Assembly (NCBI GenBank): GCA_903899145.1
Contig: CAIUHY010000110.1
Span: forward strand, 1-7,969
Source of the DNA: an uncultured Actinomycetes bacterium
GTDB taxonomy: Bacteria; Actinomycetota; Actinomycetes; Nanopelagicales; Nanopelagicaceae
DNA: 7,969 bases
Direction of reading: 5' to 3'
The position numbers and the translations under genes were made by a program. Shown piece after piece: positions 1 to 5,575 of this stretch (position 1 is the first letter of the stretch; every line of letters begins with the position of its first letter). Below the pieces are notes generated by a model. The model made no database searches, was not told the DNA's origin, and saw nothing but the letters and a program-made list of their open reading frames with translations.

Positions 1-646
1 ACAAGCAGGTTCTGAAGTATCAACACTGCTTGGCCGTATGCCATCAGCTGTGGGATACCAGCCAACACTTGCTGACGAAATGGGACAACTACAGGAGCGC
101 ATCACATCAACACGTGGTCACTCGATTACATCAATGCAGGCTATTTATGTTCCTGCCGATGACATTACCGACCCAGCTCCTCACACCACATTCGCCCACT
201 TGGATGCAACGACAGTATTGTCTCGTCCAATTTCAGAACTTGGTATTTATCCTGCTGTGGATCCACTTGACTCAACTTCACGTATTTTGGATCCTCGCTA
301 TATTGGCGAGCACCACTTCCGTGTTGCAAACCGTGTGAAGCAGATCTTGCAGCGCTATAAGGATCTCCAAGACATCATCGCAATTTTGGGTATTGATGAA
401 CTCTCTGAAGAAGATCGAATCTTGGTTGGCCGTGCCCGCCGTATTCAGCGTTTCTTATCTCAAAATACTTTCGTTGCGAAGGTCTTCACAGGTCTTGATG
501 GATCATTCGTACCGCTATCTGAAACAATTGAGGCATTTGAAGCACTTGCTGATGGAAAGTATGACCATGTTCCAGAGCAAGCATTCTTTATGTGTGGTGG
601 CCTAGCTGATGTAGAGCGCAGGGCTGCTGAATTGGCTAAGGCATAA
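1..646 (+). CDS. atpD: F1 ATP synthase subunit beta, C-terminal part (5' end outside window)
   Basis: This is the catalytic beta subunit of the F1Fo ATP synthase, which makes ATP from ADP and phosphate at the inner face of the membrane. Only the last 214 residues are present; the reading frame is open from base 2 and the start lies upstream of the window. The visible part begins just after where the Walker B strand should be and includes LLGRMPSAVGYQPTLADEMG. The ATPase alpha/beta signature PAVDPLDSTS lies at 251-280, preceded by the Tyr of GIYPAVD (codon 248-250), which packs on the adenine in this family. The torque-transmitting loop DELSEED is intact at 395-415. The C terminus is normal for the family. 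Two bases separate it from atpC, so the two are the end of the atp operon and are almost certainly cotranscribed. Identity is essentially certain. Confidence 0.98.
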   Translation, partial: QAGSEVSTLLGRMPSAVGYQPTLADEMGQLQERITSTRGHSITSMQAIYVPADDITDPAPHTTFAHLDATTVLSRPISELGIYPAVDPLDSTSRILDPRYIGEHHFRVANRVKQILQRYKDLQDIIAILGIDELSEEDRILVGRARRIQRFLSQNTFVAKVFTGLDGSFVPLSETIEAFEALADGKYDHVPEQAFFMCGGLADVERRAAELAKA

Positions 647-648
647 AG

Positions 649-906
649 ATGGCAGTACTCACCGTTGAAGTAGTCTCACCTGAAAAGCGTGTCTTCTCAG
701 GTGAGGCCACAATGGTCTCAGCCAGAACACTTGAGGGCGATATTGGTATTTTGCCTGAGCATATTTCTTTGCTTGGCGTTCTTGTTCCAGGAGTTGTCAC
801 CGTGAAAGGCACGGATGGAACAACTTCTAATTTTGATATGGCTGGTGGATTTATTTCAGTCAATAACAACCGAGTTTCAATTCTGGGTGAGCAGACCCAA
901 GCTTAA
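649..906 (+). CDS. atpC: F1 ATP synthase subunit epsilon, short form lacking the C-terminal helices
   Basis: The epsilon subunit belongs to the central rotor stalk and couples gamma to the c-ring. The 85 residues cover the N-terminal beta-sandwich, with family motifs LEGDIGILPEH (about residues 28-38), the following LxPGVV turn, and GGFISVNNNRVSIL near the end. The protein stops directly after the sandwich (EQTQA). Family members are usually about 120-140 residues, with two C-terminal helices that can extend into F1 and inhibit ATP hydrolysis; these are absent here. The ATG lies two bases after the atpD stop, and the only Shine-Dalgarno-like sequence is a weak AAGG inside the end of atpD, suggesting translational coupling. 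The stop codon overlaps that of murA on the other strand. Nothing suggests a frameshift, because both converging proteins end where expected for intact domains. Confidence 0.95.
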   Translation: MAVLTVEVVSPEKRVFSGEATMVSARTLEGDIGILPEHISLLGVLVPGVVTVKGTDGTTSNFDMAGGFISVNNNRVSILGEQTQA

Positions 907-2165
907 ATACGTGTCACATCTGCGCCTAGTGAGCGTAGATCCTCTGCAAAATTTGGATAGCCACGGTCAATGTGAAAGCCATCTTCAACAATTGTGATGC
1001 CTTCACTCACAAGGGCCGCAAGTACTAAACCAGCCCCAGCACGGATATCAGTTGCTACAACCGGCGCCCCTGAGAGTTGCTTAATTCCAGCAATAGCGGC
1101 GTGATGGCCATCGACGGTAATACGTGCGCCTAAACGCTTGAGCTCATTCACAAACATAAATCTGGCTTCAAATACATTCTCAGTGACTATGGCGCTTCCA
1201 TCGGCAATTGCATTTAAGGCGATCGCCATCGGCTGCAGGTCAGTGGGAAATCCAGGATAGGGAAGTGTTGCAACATCAATTGCAATTGGCCTTTTATCCA
1301 TTTTGACACGAATTCCATCAGGTGTCGATGTGATGACAGCGCCACTTGCAACTAACTTATCTAAGGGTAATTCAAGGTGATCAGCCCTTCCGCCCTGAAT
1401 GGTTATATCCCCACCTGTCATCACTGCAGCAAATGCCCATGTGCCCGAGACAATGCGATCTGGCAGCGTTGAATGTTCTGCTGCCTTTAATGAATCCACA
1501 CCTTCAATAACAAGAGTTTGGGTTCCAAGTCCTTGGATTTTTGCTCCCATGGAAATCAAGTACTCACCTAAATCACTGATATCAGGTTCACGAGCAACGT
1601 TATTGATTGTTGTTGTTCCCTTTGCTAAAACAGCAGCTGTCATTAAATTTTCAGTTGTTCCAACACTCGGGAAAACCAAGTCGATAGTTGCCCCTTTTAA
1701 TCTCCCATCTACCTTTGCAATAATGAAACCGTGTTCAAATGTGATAGTTGCGCCGAGCGCCTCCAAACCACTTATGTGGAAATCAAGTCCTCTAGATCCA
1801 ATGGCATCTCCGCCTGGAAGAGAAATCTCGGCAATTCCAACCCGAGTAAGGATTGGTCCAAGCACGTTAATGGAAGCGCGCATTTTACGTACTAAGTCAT
1901 ATTCAGCCTTATGACCTGGTGTTGCTGGAACATCAATAGTGAGCACATCATTGTTTAGTGAAACTGTGCAGCCAAGGCGCACTAAGAGCTCAGACATGAT
2001 ATGAACATCGGCGATATCTGGGACGTTACGAAGAGTATGAGTACCGGGTGCAAGCAGTGATGCTGCCATCAGCTTGAGCGCCGAATTCTTTGCCCCTGTT
2101 ACTTTGACCTCACCAGATAGGCGAGCTGGGCCAAGGATGCGAAAACTTGGTGAACTTTCGGGCAC
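903..2165 (-). CDS. murA: UDP-N-acetylglucosamine 1-carboxyvinyltransferase, Asp-type active site
   Basis: This cytoplasmic enzyme transfers enolpyruvate from phosphoenolpyruvate to UDP-GlcNAc, the first committed step of peptidoglycan synthesis. The 420 residues match the family's usual length. Substrate-binding residues are visible: Lys26-Asn27 in TGAKNSAL, Arg96 in KMRASIN, the active-site loop GGDAIGSR (residues 118-125), Asp309 in PGFPTDLQP, and Arg401 in HIDRGYPN. The loop residue that is Cys115 in Escherichia coli is Asp120 here (codon GAT, 1806-1808). The same substitution is known in Mycobacterium tuberculosis and makes MurA insensitive to fosfomycin. Translation starts at a GTG (2163-2165) placed six bases after a strong GGAGG. 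The gene is divergent from the adenosyltransferase gene and convergent with atpC, overlapping it by four bases. Confidence 0.97.
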   Translation of the reverse strand: MPESSPSFRILGPARLSGEVKVTGAKNSALKLMAASLLAPGTHTLRNVPDIADVHIMSELLVRLGCTVSLNNDVLTIDVPATPGHKAEYDLVRKMRASINVLGPILTRVGIAEISLPGGDAIGSRGLDFHISGLEALGATITFEHGFIIAKVDGRLKGATIDLVFPSVGTTENLMTAAVLAKGTTTINNVAREPDISDLGEYLISMGAKIQGLGTQTLVIEGVDSLKAAEHSTLPDRIVSGTWAFAAVMTGGDITIQGGRADHLELPLDKLVASGAVITSTPDGIRVKMDKRPIAIDVATLPYPGFPTDLQPMAIALNAIADGSAIVTENVFEARFMFVNELKRLGARITVDGHHAAIAGIKQLSGAPVVATDIRAGAGLVLAALVSEGITIVEDGFHIDRGYPNFAEDLRSLGADVTRI

Positions 2166-2168
2166 AAC

Positions 2169-2176
2169 TCACCTCC
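2169..2176 (-). promoter_or_regulatory. Strong Shine-Dalgarno sequence of murA
   Basis: On the minus strand the sequence reads GGAGGTGA, with its GGAGG core at 2172-2176 and six bases to the GTG start at 2165. This is nearly full complementarity to the 16S rRNA 3' end. It fixes the murA start and is the only strong ribosome binding site seen in the window. Confidence 0.85.
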
Positions 2177-2190
2177 AATCAAAACTTGAG

Positions 2191-2219
2191 TGGTCACATC
2201 GTACTTGCTCTAATAGGCT
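2191..2219 (+). promoter_or_regulatory. Probable leaderless promoter of the adenosyltransferase gene
   Basis: A -35-like TGGTCA (2191-2196; four of six match TTGACA) lies 17 bases before TAGGCT (2214-2219), a TAnnnT -10 box. Exactly six bases separate this hexamer from the ATG at 2226, so transcription would start at or next to the start codon. No Shine-Dalgarno sequence precedes the ATG, which fits leaderless translation, a common mode in actinobacteria. An alternative pairing is TTGAGT (2186-2191) with TCTAAT (2209-2214), giving a leader of about five bases. Confidence 0.5.
2198..2203 (-). promoter_or_regulatory. Possible -10 box for murA
   Basis: The minus strand reads TACGAT, a TAnnnT hexamer placed so that transcription would start near 2191. 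That would give a leader of roughly 26 bases containing the Shine-Dalgarno sequence. No good -35 box is seen, so this is a weak call. Confidence 0.35.
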
Positions 2220-2225
2220 CATCCC

Positions 2226-2801
2226 ATGGTTAATCTGACTCGTATTTACACAAAAACTGGCGATGACGGCACTACTTCTCTTGGAGATATGAGCCGCACA
2301 TCAAAAAATGACCCTCGTTTGGAAGCATATGCTGACGTTGATGAAGCCAATTCATCTATCGGCGTTGTTCTCGCTTTAGCTTCAAGTGATGATCCTTCTG
2401 TGACCAAGGTGCTTATCCGTATTCAAAATGACCTCTTTGATGTAGGGGCTGACCTCTGCACACCAGTAATTGATAATCCTAAGATTGAACCACTGCGTGT
2501 TGTTGAATCGCAGATCACCTTTTTAGAAGAGCAGATTGATTTTTATAACAAAGATTTAGAAGAGTTACGCTCTTTTGTCTTGCCATCTGGAACTGCTGGA
2601 GCTGCGCTCTTGCATGTTGCACGCACGGTTACACGCCGGGCAGAGCGTTCGACATGGCATGCAATTCACTCATTTGGTGGGGGAGTAAACCCACTGACAG
2701 CAAAGTATTTAAACCGACTTTCTGATCTTCTCTTTGTTCTTGCACGTCATGCTAATAAAAAAACAGGGGATACGCTTTGGGTTCCTGGAGCAAACCGCTA
2801 A
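2226..2801 (+). CDS. PduO-type cob(I)alamin adenosyltransferase
   Basis: The product transfers the adenosyl group of ATP to cob(I)alamin, giving coenzyme B12 (adenosylcobalamin) in the cytoplasm for enzymes such as methylmalonyl-CoA mutase. The 191 residues show the PduO/MMAB pattern: N-terminal ATP-binding TKTGDDGTTSLGD (residues 9-21), AYADVDEANSSIG (35-46), RIQNDLFDVGADL (65-77), FVLPSGT (117-123), the helix ARTVTRRAER (132-141) and YLNRLSDLLFVLAR (161-174). These include the arginine-rich helix and Asn-Arg-x-Ser-Asp segment typical of the active site. No corrinoid pathway genes or cobalamin riboswitch are nearby, so a salvage role is likely but not shown. The divergent placement beside murA recalls Rv1314c/Rv1315 of M. 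tuberculosis. It ends six bases before the stop of the convergent downstream gene. Confidence 0.93.
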   Translation: MVNLTRIYTKTGDDGTTSLGDMSRTSKNDPRLEAYADVDEANSSIGVVLALASSDDPSVTKVLIRIQNDLFDVGADLCTPVIDNPKIEPLRVVESQITFLEEQIDFYNKDLEELRSFVLPSGTAGAALLHVARTVTRRAERSTWHAIHSFGGGVNPLTAKYLNRLSDLLFVLARHANKKTGDTLWVPGANR

Positions 2802-2807
2802 ATACTG

Positions 2808-3533
2808 CTAACTCTGTGATGGCGTTGGCGAAGGTGTTGGTGAGGCTGTTGCTGGGGTAAAGGTATTACTTGGCACTTGTTCGGCTGTCGGCTTATTCCA
2901 GCACTGCACATTTATATGATCAAAATGAACGCCAAATGTGAGTGGAATACTACTCACTAAAATAATTACTGCTGTGGAACGCGCAGTCGTTCCTCCTGAA
3001 AGTGTTCGTAAGTTACCAAGAATAATTTGTCCCTTTGGATTGTTTGGATCGACACCATTTACTTGCGAAATAACTTCCCACCAAGAACATCCTGTTTCAG
3101 AGGCAGCTAAGACTGCCCCACAAGACTTTGCAGAAATCGTAGGATTTTTTGGGTCTTGCGAGCATTGCTTTACAGAGCCACTAGGAGATTTAAGAGCTGA
3201 GAGAATTCCGACAAGCTCTACCCCAGTTGGAACTTTTGCATAAGACAATTTATCTGGGCTAGGACTGAATCCAACTGGTGGCCAATTCGGAGAGGGCGAA
3301 GGAGTGATGACCACTCGCTTACGAGGTTTGTACTTCCTGTAAACCTTTTTGACCACTTTTTTCTTTGGGGTAGTTACTTTTGTGCCAGTTTTAACACTCG
3401 GCTTTGCCGCTACCTTTGCGCGCACAGTTGGTTTAGGTGTTGGCTTTGCAGTCACCGAATAAGAAACAGGCGCTGTTGCGCTCAATAAACTAAGTGCAAT
3501 TAGAAGCGCAAACCCTTTAGATGCTTTACTTAT
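2808..3533 (-). CDS. Probable secreted Pro/Lys-rich protein of unknown function, non-standard start
   Basis: I do not recognise this family. The first ATG/GTG/TTG in frame is a TTG at 3483-3485 (225 residues), but the open frame continues upstream and encodes a convincing signal peptide: Ser-Lys-Ala-Ser-Lys-Gly, then the hydrophobic run FALLIALSLL, then a likely cleavage after Val-Thr-Ala (residue 29 of 241). The extension therefore seems real and begins at an ATA (3531-3533) overlapping the TAA of the permease gene. The mature protein has a Lys/Arg-rich disordered linker (KKKVVKKVYRKYKPRKR), a Pro-Ser stretch, a probable folded domain of about 120 residues with four Cys (124, 138, 149, 211 in the 241-residue numbering) that could form two disulfides, and a Thr-Pro-Ser tail. 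The basic linker may bind cell-wall polyanions; this is inference. It appears to be the last gene of the ABC exporter operon. Confidence 0.75.
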   Translation of the reverse strand: MSKASKGFALLIALSLLSATAPVSYSVTAKPTPKPTVRAKVAAKPSVKTGTKVTTPKKKVVKKVYRKYKPRKRVVITPSPSPNWPPVGFSPSPDKLSYAKVPTGVELVGILSALKSPSGSVKQCSQDPKNPTISAKSCGAVLAASETGCSWWEVISQVNGVDPNNPKGQIILGNLRTLSGGTTARSTAVIILVSSIPLTFGVHFDHINVQCWNKPTAEQVPSNTFTPATASPTPSPTPSQS

Positions 3534-4315
3534 TATTGGTCAGACCACTTAAATGAGCGAGCTGCCAAAATTGTTCCTAGAACTAGCCACACAACAAGAA
3601 TGAGCGCTGTTCGTCCAATTTCCCAGGAGTGAGCAACTTCTTGAGAAGCAAAGCTATCTGGCAAGAAGACTGACCGCATACCTTGAGTAAGCCACTTAAG
3701 TGGAAATAGTGATGCGAACTTTTGCATCCATGATGGCAAGCTTGAGAAGACAAAGAAGACTCCGCTTAAGAACTGCAAGATGATTACGATCGGTGAGACA
3801 ACTGCTGCTGCGCCGCGACCACTTTTAATAACGGTTGCAAAGGCGATGCCAAGTACTGTTGATGATGCACTTCCTAGGATGACCAACCATGCAAAGCGAA
3901 GCCAGAGCGCCGGACTATGTGGCATATGGAGATGAAAGAAGAGAATGCCAAAGAGTAAAAGAAGGAATACTTGAATGAGCATTGCGGTGAAGACCAGGAT
4001 TGCCTTGCCGATAAAGAAAGAGATGGGTGACATTGGAGTCCCCCGCAAGCGTTTGAGAGTCCCAAAATCTCGTTCCATGGGAATGTTGATGGCTAGTTGC
4101 TGGAATCCTGTGTTTACAAGACCGGAGGCCACCATTCCTGAAATAAAGTATTGGCTAAAAGTAACTCCTGGAGCAATTGTATTTTTGAAAACTGAGCCAA
4201 AAATAAAGAGAAGCAGAACAGGGAACATGAGTGTAAATACAACTGATTCGCGCCTACGCATGAATTGCTTTATTTCAAGGCCTCCACGAAGAGCGCCAAT
4301 GCGAAGTATATTCAC
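3533..4315 (-). CDS. ABC-2 type exporter permease (DrrB-like)
   Basis: This is the membrane-spanning half of an ABC exporter, expected to dimerise and pair with the ATPase encoded just upstream. The 260 residues contain about six hydrophobic segments, near residues 25-42, 54-75, 102-127, 140-162, 170-192 and 236-253. The ABC-2 family signature ERDFGTLKRLRGTP lies at 81-94, between the second and third segments, followed by a conserved FPLKWLTQGMR stretch before the last one. The GTG start (4313-4315) overlaps the TGA stop of the ATPase gene as GTGA, a classic translational-coupling arrangement. The substrate cannot be told from sequence: relatives export drugs, lipids or polysaccharides. The stop TAA overlaps the apparent start of the downstream secreted-protein gene. 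Confidence 0.92.
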   Translation of the reverse strand: MNILRIGALRGGLEIKQFMRRRESVVFTLMFPVLLLFIFGSVFKNTIAPGVTFSQYFISGMVASGLVNTGFQQLAINIPMERDFGTLKRLRGTPMSPISFFIGKAILVFTAMLIQVFLLLLFGILFFHLHMPHSPALWLRFAWLVILGSASSTVLGIAFATVIKSGRGAAAVVSPIVIILQFLSGVFFVFSSLPSWMQKFASLFPLKWLTQGMRSVFLPDSFASQEVAHSWEIGRTALILVVWLVLGTILAARSFKWSDQ

Positions 4316-5163
4316 TTGCTGGCTCCAATCATCGTGATGTAAATATCTTCTAGCGTTGGACGAGTGACTGTAAGCTCTGGAATATCGCCATTGAAAGTCT
4401 TAGATAACTCTTGGATATCAAATGTTGGGTTCGCAGAGATTTTACTTTGCATACGTTCATTTTCTTTCCAGGTAATTGTTGCCTTTGATAAGTGGCGACC
4501 TCCCAGCGTTGCCGGCGTTGCAATCTCAATAATCTTGCCATGATTTATAACTGCAACTCGGTCAGCGAGTTCTTCAGCTTCATCTAGATAATGTGTGGTT
4601 AAAAGGATTGTTGTCCCTTCAGATTTCAAGGTTCGAATCAGGCCCCAGAATGCCCGGCGCGCTTCTGGATCAAAGCCGGTTGTAGGTTCATCGAGGAAGA
4701 GAATTTCGGGAGAACCAACAATCCCCAGTGCAACATCTAATCTGCGCCGTTGTCCTCCAGATAGGTTATGCACCCTGTCATCGCGCTTCTCATCAAGGCC
4801 TACCAAGGTAATAACATCATCTGGATTCTTGGGGTTTGTGTAGTAATGAGAGAAGTGGTGAATGGTTTCAGAGACACTTAAATCACCTGCATCACTTGTT
4901 GACTGCAAAACTATGCCGATTCTGTTGCGCCAGCTACTGCTCTGGCTTCCAAGATGTTCCGGATCAAGTTCAAGAACTGCAACATCGCCTGAATCTCGAT
5001 CCCGGTAACCTTCTAAGATCTCAACCGTAGTTGTCTTACCGGCTCCGTTAGGGCCTAAAATTGCGAATATCTCACCTTTTAGAACTTCTAGATCAATTCC
5101 ATTGACTGCAATTTTTCCGTCGTAGCTCTTCTTTAAGCCGCGTACTTTAATTGCGTGATTCAT
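4312..5163 (-). CDS. ABC exporter ATP-binding protein (DrrA-like)
   Basis: This is the cytoplasmic nucleotide-binding subunit that powers the permease encoded next to it. The 283 residues carry every expected motif: Walker A GPNGAGKTT (37-45), Q-loop Gln87, signature LSGGQ (134-138), Walker B ILFLDE with Asp158-Glu159, and the switch His191. The C-terminal extension ends in RPTLEDIYITMIG, a pattern typical of the DrrA/CcmA-like group serving two-component ABC-2 exporters. The ATG at 5161-5163 is preceded by no clear Shine-Dalgarno sequence. It is the first gene of a three-gene leftward operon and is divergent from the small zinc-motif gene. The name drrA is not justified, since the substrate is unknown. 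Confidence 0.95.
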   Translation of the reverse strand: MNHAIKVRGLKKSYDGKIAVNGIDLEVLKGEIFAILGPNGAGKTTTVEILEGYRDRDSGDVAVLELDPEHLGSQSSSWRNRIGIVLQSTSDAGDLSVSETIHHFSHYYTNPKNPDDVITLVGLDEKRDDRVHNLSGGQRRRLDVALGIVGSPEILFLDEPTTGFDPEARRAFWGLIRTLKSEGTTILLTTHYLDEAEELADRVAVINHGKIIEIATPATLGGRHLSKATITWKENERMQSKISANPTFDIQELSKTFNGDIPELTVTRPTLEDIYITMIGASK

Positions 5164-5253
5164 GTTCGTATCTTGCCGTATTCCTCTGGCAACGCGCTAA
5201 TTTCATCTGAGTATGAGGCAGCGAATTTGCTGTGAATAGGAAAGAATAGAGGG
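5164..5253. promoter_or_regulatory. Divergent intergenic region (90 bp) between ABC operon and small zinc-motif gene
   Basis: This is the longest non-coding stretch in the window and must hold the promoters for both sides. On the minus strand CAAGAT (5170-5175) lies six bases before the ATPase ATG. On the plus strand AAGAAT (5242-5247) lies six bases before the GTG at 5254. Both keep the key A (second) and T (sixth) positions of a -10 box but lack the first T, so they are weak. AGGA at 5238-5241 could instead serve as a ribosome binding site, with an unusually long 12-base gap. No clear operator palindrome was found. Confidence 0.4.
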
Positions 5254-5565
5254 GTGAGTCCACGTAGAAACCACCCTAAAGGTAAAGGTCCCAAAGAGCC
5301 TGATCGTGATATCTCACACTCTTTTGAAACTGTTGAAGAACATCTTGAAGGTATATATACGGTTAGAAAAGTTACAGGCTCTAGTTCTACAAAACCGTAT
5401 CGATGCCCAGGGTGTGATCAATTAATACCAACAGCAACCCCACATATCGTTGCATGGGTGGATGATGATCTTGATAATCGCAGACATTGGCATAGCTCAT
5501 GCTGGCAGAAGAAAGATCAACGCAAACCCAAGACCTTACGTTCCCGCAACGCCCCTAAATATTAA
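5254..5565 (+). CDS. Small conserved actinobacterial protein with CxxC...HxxC zinc-binding motif
   Basis: The 103-residue protein starts MSPRRN and has a basic N terminus. Its core has Cys51-x2-Cys54 (RCPGCDQLIP), then His64, then RRHWHSSCW with His78, His80 and Cys83. Cys51, Cys54, His80 and Cys83 give a CxxC...HxxC arrangement like a half-LIM or treble-clef zinc site. The C terminus is basic (RSRNAPKY). From memory, Streptomyces and relatives have proteins with the same start, CPGCDQ, RRHWH and RSRNAP motifs, often labelled ATP/GTP-binding protein. I see no Walker motif here, so that label looks unfounded. The charged ends suggest nucleic-acid or ribosome contact, but this is inference and the function is unknown. 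The start is a GTG; it converges on the aldehyde dehydrogenase gene with ten bases between stop codons. Confidence 0.85.
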   Translation: MSPRRNHPKGKGPKEPDRDISHSFETVEEHLEGIYTVRKVTGSSSTKPYRCPGCDQLIPTATPHIVAWVDDDLDNRRHWHSSCWQKKDQRKPKTLRSRNAPKY

Positions 5566-5575
5566 GAGAATTAAT

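Noticed and set aside
1399..1914. Long plus-strand open frame (171 codons) opposite murA
   Set aside because: It lies wholly inside murA on the other strand, shows no recognisable motif, and the murA frame carries clear family motifs throughout.
2166..2225. Cobalamin riboswitch in front of the adenosyltransferase gene
   Set aside because: The whole divergent region is 60 bases, far too short for that riboswitch, and no B12-box-like sequence is seen.
2808..3485. TTG at 3483-3485 as true start of the secreted-protein gene
   Set aside because: It would cut through the middle of a convincing signal peptide encoded upstream in the same frame, leaving only its cleavage region. It remains the first standard start codon, so it is not fully excluded.
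3537..3547. Near-palindrome TGGTCAGACCA at the permease gene end as an operator or hairpin
   Set aside because: It lies in coding sequence, has only a single central base between arms and occurs once; chance is the simpler reading.
3975..4337. Plus-strand open frame of 120 codons opposite the permease and ATPase junction
   Set aside because: It is antisense to well-supported ABC genes and has no ribosome site or motif; it is a mirror of their codon pattern.
5254..5565. Nuclease (HNH) assignment for the small zinc-motif protein
   Set aside because: CxxC and HWH are present, but the HNH catalytic His-Asn-His order and the protein's length do not fit convincingly.
5561..5575. Inverted repeat ATTAA-GAGAA-TTAAT between two converging genes as a terminator
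   Set aside because: The stem is five A/T pairs only and there is no long T-tract; it overlaps a stop codon and is too weak for an intrinsic terminator.
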